A stretch of 64,000 bases of DNA from Terebella lapidaria. Lineage: Eukaryota > Annelida > Polychaeta > Terebellida > Terebellidae. Both the position numbers and the translations under genes were made by a program. How positions within the stretch are numbered: the first letter of the stretch is position 1; each line of letters starts with the position of its first letter. The notes beneath the pieces were generated by a model that did no database searches, was not told where the DNA came from, and was given only the letters and a program-made list of their open reading frames with translations. The stretch lies in the NCBI GenBank assembly GCA_949152475.1, contig OX424559.1, positions 33,679,619-33,743,618 of the forward strand. The letters run 5' to 3'. This document shows, piece by piece, positions 13,308 to 25,100 of this stretch.

Positions 13308-16150
13308 GGTATGACTTGTCACCAAAATAGCTCCCGTAGGATTTTTGTGTCAAAATTGATATTTTTGCATTTCTTGGTTCACTTGGGTCCATAGTATGGG
13401 AAAATGGCGGGGTACAAATTTTCAGACCTCTGGACCCCCCTGTGGGGGACCTTTCCTGTCCGGGGGGTCCTAGAACTGATAATACTATCAGATCCACCAA
13501 TGTGGTTTCAATGTCAAAATGGGGGTTTCTGATGACGATAAATCCACTAATGACATTTTCAAAGTGATCCAAAGTGAATATGATCAATTTCCAACGTACG
13601 CGTAATGGTCGCGGTGGCCGAACGGGGGTCCAATAATCAAAATTCGTCAATTTAACAAATAATGTCATGTAGTATATTTTATGTATAGTATATTTTTATA
13701 GGGTTTTCAGGTATGAGAAATTGAATGAAGCAATAATTTATGTCATCAGACCACTCATTTTAGAGTTACTGAGCTTCCAGATATATTAATCGAAGCAATT
13801 AAAAGTCTTAATTTTTTTACGGAATTTGTATTTCTTCATTTTAGAAATGCATAATTATACATGATGATGCAAATGTAGATTAATAACGAAATATAAGGAG
13901 CAATAACAATATGATACACAATTACTGGAATAAAATCTCACTTCAGCTGACATATGAATAAAGGACATTATTTTGAAATGATGGACAAAGATTGCATGAT
14001 ATCGGTTATATATCTGATAACATGATTTCTCAAGTTTACACAACTGATCATATAAAGTAATACATCTGTATTGTCAATACTCGGTTAATACTACAATTCA
14101 CATACTTGAAATAAAATCAATGAAAGAAAAATCGCATCGACCAATTAAATCAGATTACAAACGAAAGTAAATCGCCAATAGAAGCACTTCAAGAAAACAA
14201 AAATAACAAGGTTTCAATAACACCATTAAAATAGCACCAGTCAAAGAACAAAATGCCTCATCGACTAGAAAAAAATCAGAGAGCAGAGAGCAGATGGTGA
14301 ACCAATCAACCAGGCCGAACGAAACCTCAACGAAACTTCTCCACCATATTCCTTGAACATCAAGTACTTGGAGGAACCAATCATAAAGAAGAAGCCATTA
14401 CGTTCCACCAATATTTGACCGATTTTTGTGGTTTCAATGTCAAAATGGGGGTTTCTGATGACGATAAATCCACTAATGACATTTTAGAAGTGATCCAAAG
14501 TGAATATGATCAATTTCCAACGTACGCGTAATGGTCGCGGTGGCCGAACGGGGGTCCAATAATCAAAATTCGTCAATTTAACAAATAATGTCATGTAGTA
14601 TATTCCTTTCTGGTCTGACAACAACATTGCAGATCCCCTGAGTCAGCATCAGGAATGTGTACAACGTTTCATAGTCTGTGGTTGACTTCCTGAACAGAGT
14701 AGTGATGACCTCCGAGTTCGTCTGGCTTTGGTGTGAAAATGACTGTGACAGAAGCAGTGAGTTGGTGCTGCCCAGGTAGGCATTATGCCTGTCTTTGTCA
14801 GCTTGGTATGCTGGGATTCGACGTCTTAACTTTCTGACTGGCAATTCGGATGATCACCCGTTTCCAGCTGATGTTCTTTCACCTCTTGGCTTGCTGTCAC
14901 TTGTTGATCTATGACCATATGTTCACCTGTTGTTGTAATCTGGTGCTGGTATTCATCAAATGATCTGCTGATCCTTCTCCGGGACTGTTGTTTTAGCTGT
15001 AAAATGGCTTGCAAGGAACCAAGTTTTGTGTAGTTCTTGGACTTCACATGACGTTTGCCTGGTAGGAATTCCTCCAAAGGTATTGGCTTCTTGTTTATGA
15101 TTGGTTCCTCCAAGTACTTGATGTCCAAGGAATATGGTGGAAAAGTTTCGTTGGAATAACGAGGGGCTGGTTGATTGGTTCACTATCCTCTGCTCTCTGT
15201 CTTTTCTGGTCGATGAGACATTTTGTTCTTTGACTGGTGCTATTTTAATGGTGTTATAGACACCTTGTTATTTTTGTTGTCTGGATGTGCTACTGTTGGC
15301 GATTAAGTTTCCTTTGAATTGTGACTTGACTAGTGGATGAGAGTTTTCTTTGATTGATTTTATTTCAAGTATTTCATTGTAATATCAACAGGGTATTGAC
15401 AGAATGGATATATTATTTTATATGGTCAGTTGGGTATACTTGAGAAATCATGTTATCAAATATATAACCGACATCATACAATCTTTGTGCATCATTTCAA
15501 AATAATGTCATTTATTCATGTGTCAGCTCAAGTGTAATTTTATTTCAGTAATTGTGTATCATATTGTTATTGCTTCATATATTCCGTTATTAATTCACAT
15601 TTGCATCATCATGTATAATTGTGTATGTCTGAAATGAAGAAATACAAAATTCGTAAAAAACGAAGACTTTTAACCTCATCGATTTATATATCTGGAAGCT
15701 CAATAACTCTAAAATGAGTGGTCTGATGATATAAATAACTGCTTCATTCAATTTCTCATACCTGAAAACCCTGAAAAAAATATACTACATGACATTATTT
15801 GTTAAATTGACGAATTTTCATTATTGGACCTCCGTTCGGCCACCGCGACCATTACGCGTACGTTGAAAATTGATCATATTCACTTCTGCTCACTTCTAAA
15901 ATGTCATTAGTGGATTTATCGTCATCAAAAACCCCCATTTTGACATCAAAACCACAAAGATTGGTCAAATATTGGTGGATCTGATAGTATCATCAGTTCC
16001 AGGACCCCCCAGACAGGAAAGGTCCACCACAGGGGGGTCCAGAGGTCGGAAAATTTGTACCCCGCCATTTTCCCATACTATGGACCCAAATGAACCACGA
16101 AATGCAAAAACATCAATTTTGACACAAAAATCCTACGGGAGTACATGTCA
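13308..16150. mobile_element. Element with ~1 kb inverted arms around a coding core
   Basis: The left arm 13308-14401 is repeated in reverse complement at 15080-16150 with scattered mismatches and small gaps. Landmarks that pair are CTCCCGTAGGATTTTTGTG (13331) with its complement near 16130, the GGGGGGTCC blocks, ACGTACGCGTAATGGTCGCG (13594) with its complement near 15855, and CAAGTACTTGGAGGAACC (14359) with its complement near 15105. A third copy of an arm segment lies at 14404-14603 in direct orientation to the left arm. The core 14604-15079 is coding-like on the minus strand. The outer ends do not show an obvious target duplication. It could be a foldback transposon, or two copies joined head to head. 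Confidence 0.7.
14578..15191 (-). CDS. Coding-like core of the inverted-arm element, function unknown
   Basis: Two open minus-strand stretches with coding character adjoin here: one around 15128-14826 (IKYLEEPIINKKPIPLEEF then a Gln/Lys/Arg-rich region with SRRRISRSFDEYQHQ) and one around 14844-14578 (NSEVITTLFRKSTTDYETLY). They lie in different frames and overlap by a few codons. I do not recognise the family. The sequence continues into the right arm, so the coding part predates the inverted duplication or was captured by it. It is most likely element-encoded rather than a host gene. Confidence 0.35.
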
Positions 16151-16154
16151 TACT

Positions 16155-19015
16155 ACACTATAACATATTCTATGTCCAGAGTGTGTACATTTTATCTGGG
16201 TTAACTGATATCGAAATATAATTGATATATAAGTAGTCCTTACAAATAGCCCTACTACAAATGTGTCATATGCGTTACGCTTACTTCATTTTGGTGGTTG
16301 CTGATAATTTCGTTTTGTACAATAATGAAATGAATAATGAATGGTTGCTGATATATTAATTTTGTACAATAATAATACGGGCATCAAATAATATATATAT
16401 ATTTATTCATTTTACGTTATTAAATTAGATATGGCCCGGTATTTGTTAGCAGAAAAGTAAATATCCTTGAAGTTAATGATTATGAATTTGGTGATATGGA
16501 CAATTCTGGGGCATTCAAAACAACACATTTCACTATGTAATTTATTTTCGAAATTATGAATAAACAATTTTGTTACGTTTCTATACATGTAGATATATTA
16601 TTGTTGGTAGTCAAAAACAAATACCACATTTGTCACCTTCGTTCATAAAGTAATATGAAAATAATGACTATTTATTTCTACGGAGTAATAAATTGAAATA
16701 TATACAATAGTCAATTGTCATAAAAATATGAGTTGTCAAGTATGATAAATATTTAGTGTGAGAAAATAAATAATATTTGTATATTGCAAAGATTGACTGT
16801 CGATTCATGTATGTGTTTTGTTCTGAAAGTGGTGTTATCAAATATCCACGGGTGCATTATCTTCATAGTGATTCATTTTGCTTCTAGTGCGGCAATTAGT
16901 TGTCACTAAGCATACCATGTCAAATTATCATCCGCACCATTTTGATCAGCATCAATCATTTTGCCTCAGGCGTGTCATTATGTTTTCTGAAATACTCTCA
17001 AAATGTACCGAATTATTTTCATAACCAGTAAATAATTCCTCGAATTTTGGGACTGTATTGAATTGCTGGATTGCTCAAACATGTGTTTGTTTGTGTCCAA
17101 AGGCTCTAAATAATCAAATACGTATGCTGCTAATGACAAAAACGTTAATTCAAACATTGGAATGAATCGAATGAGAATACCGATCCTAAACACACCTCGT
17201 GAGAGTCGAAGGGAAATACTTTGCTGAATTAACGGCAATGATAACAACACTGGTTCTTGTTCAATTGACCTTACGACGGTGTATGCTTTGAGTTGTTTGT
17301 CCGAGGGGATTACTATTGTTCGGAAATATTTGTCCGAGGTGTACGCTTTACAGAAAAGGTGTTCAACCATGACAGTCGTAAGGTCAATTGTGTTAACGAA
17401 ATATGTGTTGTGCATCAGACCGCATCAAGTGTATGAATACCTAACATGAATGATGTCGAGCCTTCGTGTCAACAAATTTGCACACTGTGATCATATAACC
17501 TTTTGTCTTCTTTGTTTGAACGTCCTCTGTACCATGTGATATCAAGTTTTGCATACCCTGAAATACATGCATAAAACACCACCTAGACTCTGTGCACAAA
17601 GAAGTGGGTGAGGTCCCCTGCGAATCGACCAACCAAGAAGTCATGTACTGAATGATATACACAAATGTGTGTACATGCACAAGTAGAACGATCGTGCATG
17701 CTAGGCACCTACAACATTTTGTTACTCGCAGCATGTTAGAGCATTCTTATGCTGTATTTGCTGATGGCATAACGTGGTCAGATTAGGCCCAATGACGCTA
17801 CTATGACAATCCGCACCATAGGGCATCATGCATATATCACCAAATGACACTTATCCACAAGCATTTATTCACAAAGGATTCATGTATTGTATTGTTGAAA
17901 TATGCTATCTGGAGTTTTCACAATGTCCTACGTTTTTGCTAGGTTAAAAACGTAATACAAATTTGAGGTTACACGTGTGATTGTGTGATTTTTAAGCATA
18001 AAATAAAAACACGATTACTGGGATCAAAATGTCTCGTGTTGACAAAAATATATCTTAGAATATATATTACAAATTACTGCACAATATATACTCATTTGCA
18101 TGTTTATTCTGTCATATTCACAGCCCATTACTATGAAATGTTTTAAGTTCCTAGGTATACGTTTTCGTTCCGTCTGCTAGTTTCGTAAAAACGATTCATA
18201 AACAGCTGGTTCCTATTGAAGAATAAACAAACATTATGTGTTGATAGAATCAAATATCAACAGAAATCCTGTCCTCAAATGAGAATAGTTTAAAGAAAAG
18301 AAATTTAGCAGTCACTGTTTGTATGTTTTGTATGTTCAGGCCCTCAAAATCCTCAACACGGGACGCTCCCAAGTCGTCATGTGCCTTCATTTCCTGACAT
18401 TGTGCAATCAAAGGCAACAGTAAAATATCCGTGTACTGTACATAAATGAGGACGAGCACTGTGTGCAAGGTGCACTACGGATAAATAGCCTTATACTGTG
18501 CAAAATGAATTATATGTTGTTGCGGCAAAATCGTAGGAAGACTGGAAGAGGTTTTCTGTGATACTACCTTGGAAACTCCAGAAACAACCAACTCGTCATA
18601 TTGTTTGTCTCCTTCAGAAAATGAGCCAGATAAACCAATGTTATCATATTATATATTATCATATATCATATGTTATCATATTTCAGGATGGTTAGCCTTG
18701 GCATTCTGAAAAAAAGAACATTGTCAAGGAAAATGCTGTGACTTATTATTGAGAAACATTGCATGGCTTGCAATAAGAAAATTTATGTGATTTTATTATT
18801 AAATAATTAAATTATAATAATAAGATGGATACTTTTTGAGATATTGACTAGTATCAACGAAGGTGGTCAGGAGTGGTAGCATCCACCGGAATAACATTAG
18901 GAATCCGGCAAACATAACTTTCTGAGGACGACAATGCACTTTCCTGATCAACATTTTCATGCCAGAAGAATGACAACAACAAAATATTTGCTCCACTAAT
19001 TTGGGTTATCTCTTA
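16155..19015. other. AT-rich stretch, little content
   Basis: No host exon seen. An open minus-strand frame of 145 codons at 17415-16978 has no recognisable domain and spans a small inverted-repeat element (17262-17390), so I do not call it a gene. Confidence 0.4.
17262..17390. mobile_element. 129 bp mini-element with short TIRs and TGTT duplication
   Basis: CAATTGACCTTACGAC at 17262 pairs with GTCGTAAGGTCAATTG ending at 17390. TGTT flanks both sides (17258-17261 and 17391-17394). The pattern suits a tiny MITE, but both ends are short enough that chance is possible. Confidence 0.4.
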
Positions 19016-19019
19016 GAAA

Positions 19020-20294
19020 AAATTAGGCCAAGGGCCTAGATAGGTTACCGGAAAATGTTTAATATTTTAGAAGTTAGCCAGGTCACTGGTTGAATTCAAG
19101 GTCAAGAGAATATTCGGCATATATTACAGTAAGCATATATCATGTCCACAGTTGATTGCTAAACTGTAAATTCAATAATCAGAGACATATCAGAAATTTT
19201 GTGCTGTGACCTTGAAAATGAAAGGGCAAAAGTCAATTCCAGGACATCAAAATATTCAGTGTATATCATATTCTATATCATGTCCACAATTGATTCCCAA
19301 GCCATACAGTCAATAGAGGAGCAAGATATGAGCCAGTTTGTCCTTGGACCTTGAAAATGAGGTCAGAGGTCAAATTCAAGGTCACAAGAATATTCAGCAT
19401 ATATCATTTCCTATATGTCCACAATTGATTCCTAAGCTGTAAAATCGATAATAAGTGAGATATTAGCCATTTTGTCCTGTGACCTTGAAAATGAGATCAA
19501 AGGTCAAATTCAAGGTCATGACAATAATCTGCATATATCATTTCCTATATGTTCATAACTGATTCCTAAGCTGTAAAGTCGATAACAAGCGAGATATTAG
19601 CCATTTTGTCATATGACCTTGAAAATGCGGTCAAAGGTCAAATTCAAGATCATCAGAATATTCAGCATATATCATTTCCTATATGTCCACAATTGATTAT
19701 TAAGCTGTAGAGTCGATAATAAGCGAGATATAAGCCATTTTGTGCTCTGACCTTGAAACTGAGGTCAGAGGTCAAATTCAAGGTCATGAGAATATTCAGC
19801 ATATATCATTTCCTATATGTCCACAATTGATTCCTAGTCTCTAATCTCAATATTAAGCGAGATATTAGGCTTAATGTGTCCCATTATAAAGCATAGGAGA
19901 ATTTAACATGGGAAAGTCCCAATTGGGCCGAGTTTGGGCTTAAATGGCCCACTTCAAGCGATTCAAGCGCAACGAAATTCATAGACATCATAGGAGTACA
20001 TATGAGGAGTGTTTATCAAAAAGAAAAAAAGTTACTGAACAGATTTTGAGAAAATGGCCGTCAAAGTCCAAAATCAGGTATTTTTCGACGAAAACGGGCG
20101 CCATTTTAAAAAAAATACAAAAACCAAAGAACTAAAAAATACCTCCTTCTTGAATTATTTTTAAGTATTTTTGTGCAAAATTTCAGAAAAATTCGATCTT
20201 AAACTTTAAAGATAAAATTGTTGACGGACGACGACGATGCCGGACGCATCGCCATGCCAATAGGTTACCGACCATAGGTCCGGTAACCTAAAAA
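19020..20294 (+). mobile_element. T-family repeat, copy 1, with internal tandem satellite
   Basis: It begins with AATTAGGCCAAGGGCCTAG (a small palindrome) and AGGTTACCGG, and ends with the hairpin GGTTACCGACC / GGTCCGGTAACC followed by CTAAAA. Between lie about six satellite units of ~133 bp (19081-19880) and a unique 3' part (ATGGCC-rich, then ACGACGACGATGCCGG). The same 3' part recurs at 32380-32862. A terminal hairpin, CTAA end and internal tandem repeats recall Helentron-associated (HINE-type) elements described in molluscs and flies; that class assignment is inference. Confidence 0.6.
19081..19880 (+). repeat. ~133 bp tandem satellite, array I
   Basis: About six units, each with TGACCTTGA, then a G-AGGTCA-rich block and TCAAGGTCA, then CATATATCATTTCCTATATG, CACAATTGATTCCTAAGCTG and GAGATATTAGCCATTTTGT. 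Units start near 19216, 19349, 19482, 19615 and 19750. Divergence between units is low to moderate. Confidence 0.85.
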
Positions 20295-20344
20295 TAAGGT
20301 CACTGGTCAAATGCAAAGTCATGACAATATCCAGCAAACATGTA

Positions 20345-20800
20345 TATGTAAGTATCAATCTACTAGTATTACCACTAATAGTCAGATTTTGATGATGCCA
20401 AAAACAAACGTAAAATAGAACATTTTGGAATAGAAACAAAGCCCGACCAAATAGTTTGTCCAAAGACACACTGACGTCATCAGGGGCAGACAGTTTGTTA
20501 ATTAAATGTAGTTGTTTCTACTGTACACCTGATGGAATTAGTATACAACTGCCCAACAACCTATGAAAATAATTTAGAAATCTGAAACAAACCCCATGGA
20601 ATAGATATATGACAAGTACATAAGTACCTAATCACAAGCCAGAAGGCTACTGAGTTGATGGTATCCTCGGGGACAGATTCAACGTCCGCGAGCAGTGACA
20701 CCGACTCAGTGATATGAATGTAACTATCAATCTATTACCACCAATAGTCAGATTTTGATGATGCCAAAAACAAACGTAAAATAGAACATTTTGGAATTCC
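20345..20800. repeat. Insert in the satellite flanked by ~85 bp direct repeats
   Basis: GTAACTATCAATCTATTACC-type sequence through TAGAACATTTTGGAAT occurs at 20349-20432 and again at 20718-20800, with at least 49 bp identical. Between them is about 285 bp without coding content. Related cores occur near 50375, 57470 and 63920. Confidence 0.6.
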
Positions 20801-20805
20801 GATAT

Positions 20806-21483
20806 GTCCATTGTTTTCTAAGCTGTAAATTCAATAACAAGTAAAACAAAATAGCAATTTTGTTCTATGACCTTGAAAATAAGGTCGAAGGTCAAACTAA
20901 TTGTCATCAAAATATTTGGCATACATCATTCCCTATAGGTGCACAACTGATTCCTAAGCTGTAAAGACAATAATAAGTGAGATATTAGCCGTTTTGTCCT
21001 GTGACCTTGAAAATGAGGTCAAAGGTCAAATTCAAGGTCATCAGAATATTAGACGTTTATCATTTCCTATATGCCCACAACTGATTTCTAAGCTATAAAG
21101 TCGATGATAAGTGAGATATTAGCCATTTTGTGTTCTTGACCTTGAAAATGAGGTGAGAGGTCAAATTCAAAGTCACGAGAATATTCAGCATATATATCAT
21201 TTCCTACATGTCCACAAATGATCCCTAAGCTGTAAAATCGATAATAAGTGAGATATTAGCCATTTTGTCCTGTGACCTTGAAAATGAGGTCAAAAGTCAA
21301 ATTCAAGGTCATTAGAATATTCAGCATATATCATTTCCTATATGTTCACAATTGATTCCTAAGCTGTAAAGTCGCTAATTAGCAAGATATTGGCCATTTT
21401 GTCCTGTGACCTTGAAAATGAGGTCAAAGGTCAAATTCAAGGTCACGAGAATATTCAGCATATATCACTTCCTATATGTTCAC
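20806..21483 (+). repeat. ~133 bp tandem satellite, array II
   Basis: About five units, the last cut by the BEL/Pao insertion at 21483. The unit near 21002 is a model: TGACCTTGA at 21002-21010, AGGTCAAAGGTCA at 21016-21028 and TCAAGGTCA at 21032-21040. Confidence 0.85.
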
Positions 21484-22102
21484 TGTTACATTTGCACAGG
21501 CAAATATAAGCATAAATCTTTATTGTCAAGTTAATAAGTTTTACATCCACCTCTTAGTGTTACTGAATACATACCGTGTTGCAAAGTCTCCTCCATGTAG
21601 AGCTCAAGTGAGCTCACTTACTACTCTTTCTGGTTAGTTTTGGGTCTTTGAGATATAATTTTGTACTCACCTCTGCATTCTGGTTTTTACTTGTATTCCT
21701 CGCCTGTACAATTTGGTTATATAAGCATGTGCATTGCACAAAGTAGTTTGTATGAGCAAGACATTTTGAAGAGACACTTGAAGGACACTTGATCGACATT
21801 TCTTTGATATTGTGCGGAAGTAGGAGAAGCTGGCACATTGTTGTAAGTCTGATACATATATGTTCTCTTGTTGTTCATTATAGTTATGTGGTATTTGTAT
21901 CAGTTTAATTATACAATAATTGGAATTTATACTTTACTTTCGGATGACATTGATATGACATTGCTCGTATTTTTGTGTGTGTCTTTGGTGCTGTGGTCTT
22001 GTTTTTGGTCTTTTGTAGATTACCTGTACACTACTTACCCGAGCCGTCACAGCGTGAATAAAAGTGCCTAAAACCTATGCTGACTCCGCGCATTTATCAA
22101 CA
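21484..22102 (+). repeat. 5' LTR of the BEL/Pao element
   Basis: It starts TGTTACATTTGC and ends TTATCAACA. A TATATAAG box lies near 21719 and an AATAAA near 22057, marking the likely U3, R and U5 order. Confidence 0.9.
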
Positions 22103-22153
22103 GTAATAACAATGTGACTGCATATTTGGTTATGCACGTGTTCATGAGTCAAC

Positions 22154-25100
22154 ATGCCACAAGACGACGACAAGGCCGCTCGCAAAGCAAGAAAGTCTGC
22201 TTTGACCAGGGAAATCAACACTATTGAACGATTTATAGCTGAAAATGACCATCATGAAGTTAAACGCCGTACTCCAATTGTGAAACAGAAGTTCGCCGAT
22301 TTTGAGGAAGCACATGAGAAGTATCACGCATCTTTAGACGACGAAGCTGAGTTAGACAGCAGTGAACAGTATTTCTACGATGTCCAGAGTAATTACGTTG
22401 CCTCTCTCAAGTCCATCAAACAGTATATTGCTGAGAAAACTGCCGAAGCCGCTGCACTTAGAGAGAAGGACGATGGCGCTATCAGTCGCGAAGAGGTCGT
22501 CACGTTAATGAATCTTCCCAAACTTGAGCTTGACGTCTTCGACGGAGACCCCTTGAAGTTCCACAGTTTCTTCGCCGTCTTTGATGAGCATGTACATCGC
22601 GCCACTGAAGATCCACGAATCAAGTTATCGCGGCTCATGCAGTACACGACAGGCAAGGCCAAGGACGCTATTCGCTACTGTTCCATCATCGGTGGAGAGA
22701 GGGGCTACGACGAGGCTCGCGCAATTCTCACACGTAGGTTCGGTGACAAACACATAATCGTTGATCGACTCATCAAGGGCTTGAAGTCCGGAAAACAAAC
22801 ACGATCAGCTGACGACCTGCAACGTCTAGCCGATGATCTCACCAACTGCCACGCTACATTGTCCAGTTTGAAGAAGCTGCACGAGATTGACACACAATCC
22901 TTCATCCTCGAGGTCGGTAATCGTCTAATTCCGTACGTCTGGAACAGGTGGAAACGCCATGTACTGGAGCAGAAACGCGAGACGGACGAATATCCAAACT
23001 TCACAAAGTTCGTGGAGTTCGTCGTCAGACAAGCAGCCGAGGCAACAGATCCAGTCTACGGTTCATCAATGCGCGACACGCGACCATCACGAGATTCCAA
23101 GTTCAAGTCATCTCCATCATCGTTGGTATCCAGCGTCGGTTCAAGCCAGAAACCTCCCGACCCCTGCGTATTGTGCGGGGAGCTTCATCGTTTGTTTGCA
23201 TGTGACAAGTTCAAGGCTATGATCCCTCCTGATAGGCTGAAGGTAGTAATTTCTCATAATCTTTGTCACAATTGTTTGATGTCGAATCATGCAACTCGTA
23301 ACTGTAAAAAGCCTACGGTATGTAGCGTGCCTGGCTGTGGTCAGAAACATACTAAGTTCATTCATGTAAACTCACGAGTAAATCAGCGTGCTGAGGAAAA
23401 TGTTCAAAATGTCAATGACGCAAGTGTGAATCAGGTAGAAACTGTTAATGCCAGTAGTAAACCTGCAACTGACGTGCATGTGCCGTTAGTTGAAGTAATT
23501 GTCAATGGTAGATTCAACACTGCTGCTTTGCTAGATAATGCTTCGACTAGTACTTTTTGTACACATCGCTTAGTCAATGCCTTGAATATCAAAGGTACTC
23601 CAATACAGTACACGTTGAGTACTCTGGCTGACAGTAATCGTAATGAGAACACTACTTGTGTAAATCTGAATTTGATGTCAGTTGACAAGTCCAGTGAGGT
23701 GAAGCTATCAAACGTGTATGTTGTAGAACGTATACCTGTGAAAGTACCCAGTTGCAGTGCATCTGGCTATGCTCACCTGAATGACCTACCCATTCACAAT
23801 GTATCGCCATGTGTAGATATCCTTATCGGCCAAGATCACGCAGAAACCCTTTTCCCTTTGAGTGCTAGGCGTGGCCTCCCTGGGGAACCGTTTGCTGTCA
23901 AAACTCTTCTAGGCTGGTCGCTGAATGGTCACGTGTCGTCTGGTGGGTCCGTTAGTAAAACTGCTGTGTCTCATTTCATTACAACTTCCAAGGTCGATGA
24001 TGATGTAAAAAACTTGTGGAATATTGAGCATGATAATTCCTACAGTGATGAAAAATCCTGGTCGCAGGAAGACAAGCGTGTGGTAAAGTTATGGGATGCT
24101 GAAACTAGTATTGTTGACGGTCACTATGAGATTCCAATTCCATGGAAACCAGATATTGATATTCCCAATAATTACGCTGTTGCTTTGTCGAGGTTGAACT
24201 CTCTCACAGCATCTCTGAAAAGGAAGGGGTTGACCGAGAGATATCAGGGAGAGGTGTCCAAGTTGTTGGATCAGAGTTATCCTGAAATTGTTCCTGTTAG
24301 TGAGGTTCAGACGAATAGCAAAGTGTGGTATCTGCCTCATCATGCTGTGATAAGTGATAAGAAACCTGACAAACTCCGTATAGTCTATGACTGTGCCTCC
24401 AAGTACAAGGATGAATCCCTGAACGACAAATGTTTCCAAGGCCCTGATCTTAACAACAAATTACTCCATGTGCTACTACGCTTTCGACAACACCCATGTG
24501 CAGTCATGGCTGACATAGAGGCCATGTATTATCAGGTGCTGATCCCCAAGTCTGACAGGAATGCTCTTCGTTTCCTCTGGTATGATGAAAATGGCGAGAT
24601 CGTCCATTATCGCATGACACGTCATGTATTTGGTGGGATATGGTGTGCGAGTAGTTCTACTTACGCTTTGAGGAAAATCTTGGATGACAATCCTGATGTG
24701 GGCGATGTAGTATCCAACATCATTCAGAAATGCTTCTATGTCGATGATTGTTTGATATCCATGCCGACCACAGACAGAGCTCTTGACGCAGCTACACGAA
24801 CGAAGATGGTGTTACAGAGAGGTGGTTTCAATCTCACGAAGTTTGTGTCTAATGACGTTGAGGTGTTGTCACAGATTCCAATCTATGACAGGGCTAAGGA
24901 AGTCAAGGATTTAAACTTTCAGTCAAAAAGTAAAGCCCTAGGTGTAAAATGGGATGTCGGTAGTGACAGTTTGTGTTTTGAGTGTGCTGTAAATTGTTCT
25001 GATGTTGTCACAAAACGATCAATGCTCAGCATTGTATCTTCCATGTACGATCCACTTGGTCTTATCAGCCCCGTTGTCGTGGTTGGTAGAATGTTGTTCC

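Noticed and set aside
16978-17415. 145-codon open frame on the minus strand
   Set aside because: No domain, no splice context, and it contains an inverted-repeat mini-element.
21614-22071. Small frames in the BEL/Pao LTRs (repeated at 27604-28061)
   Set aside because: LTR sequence repeated in both copies; no evidence of coding function.
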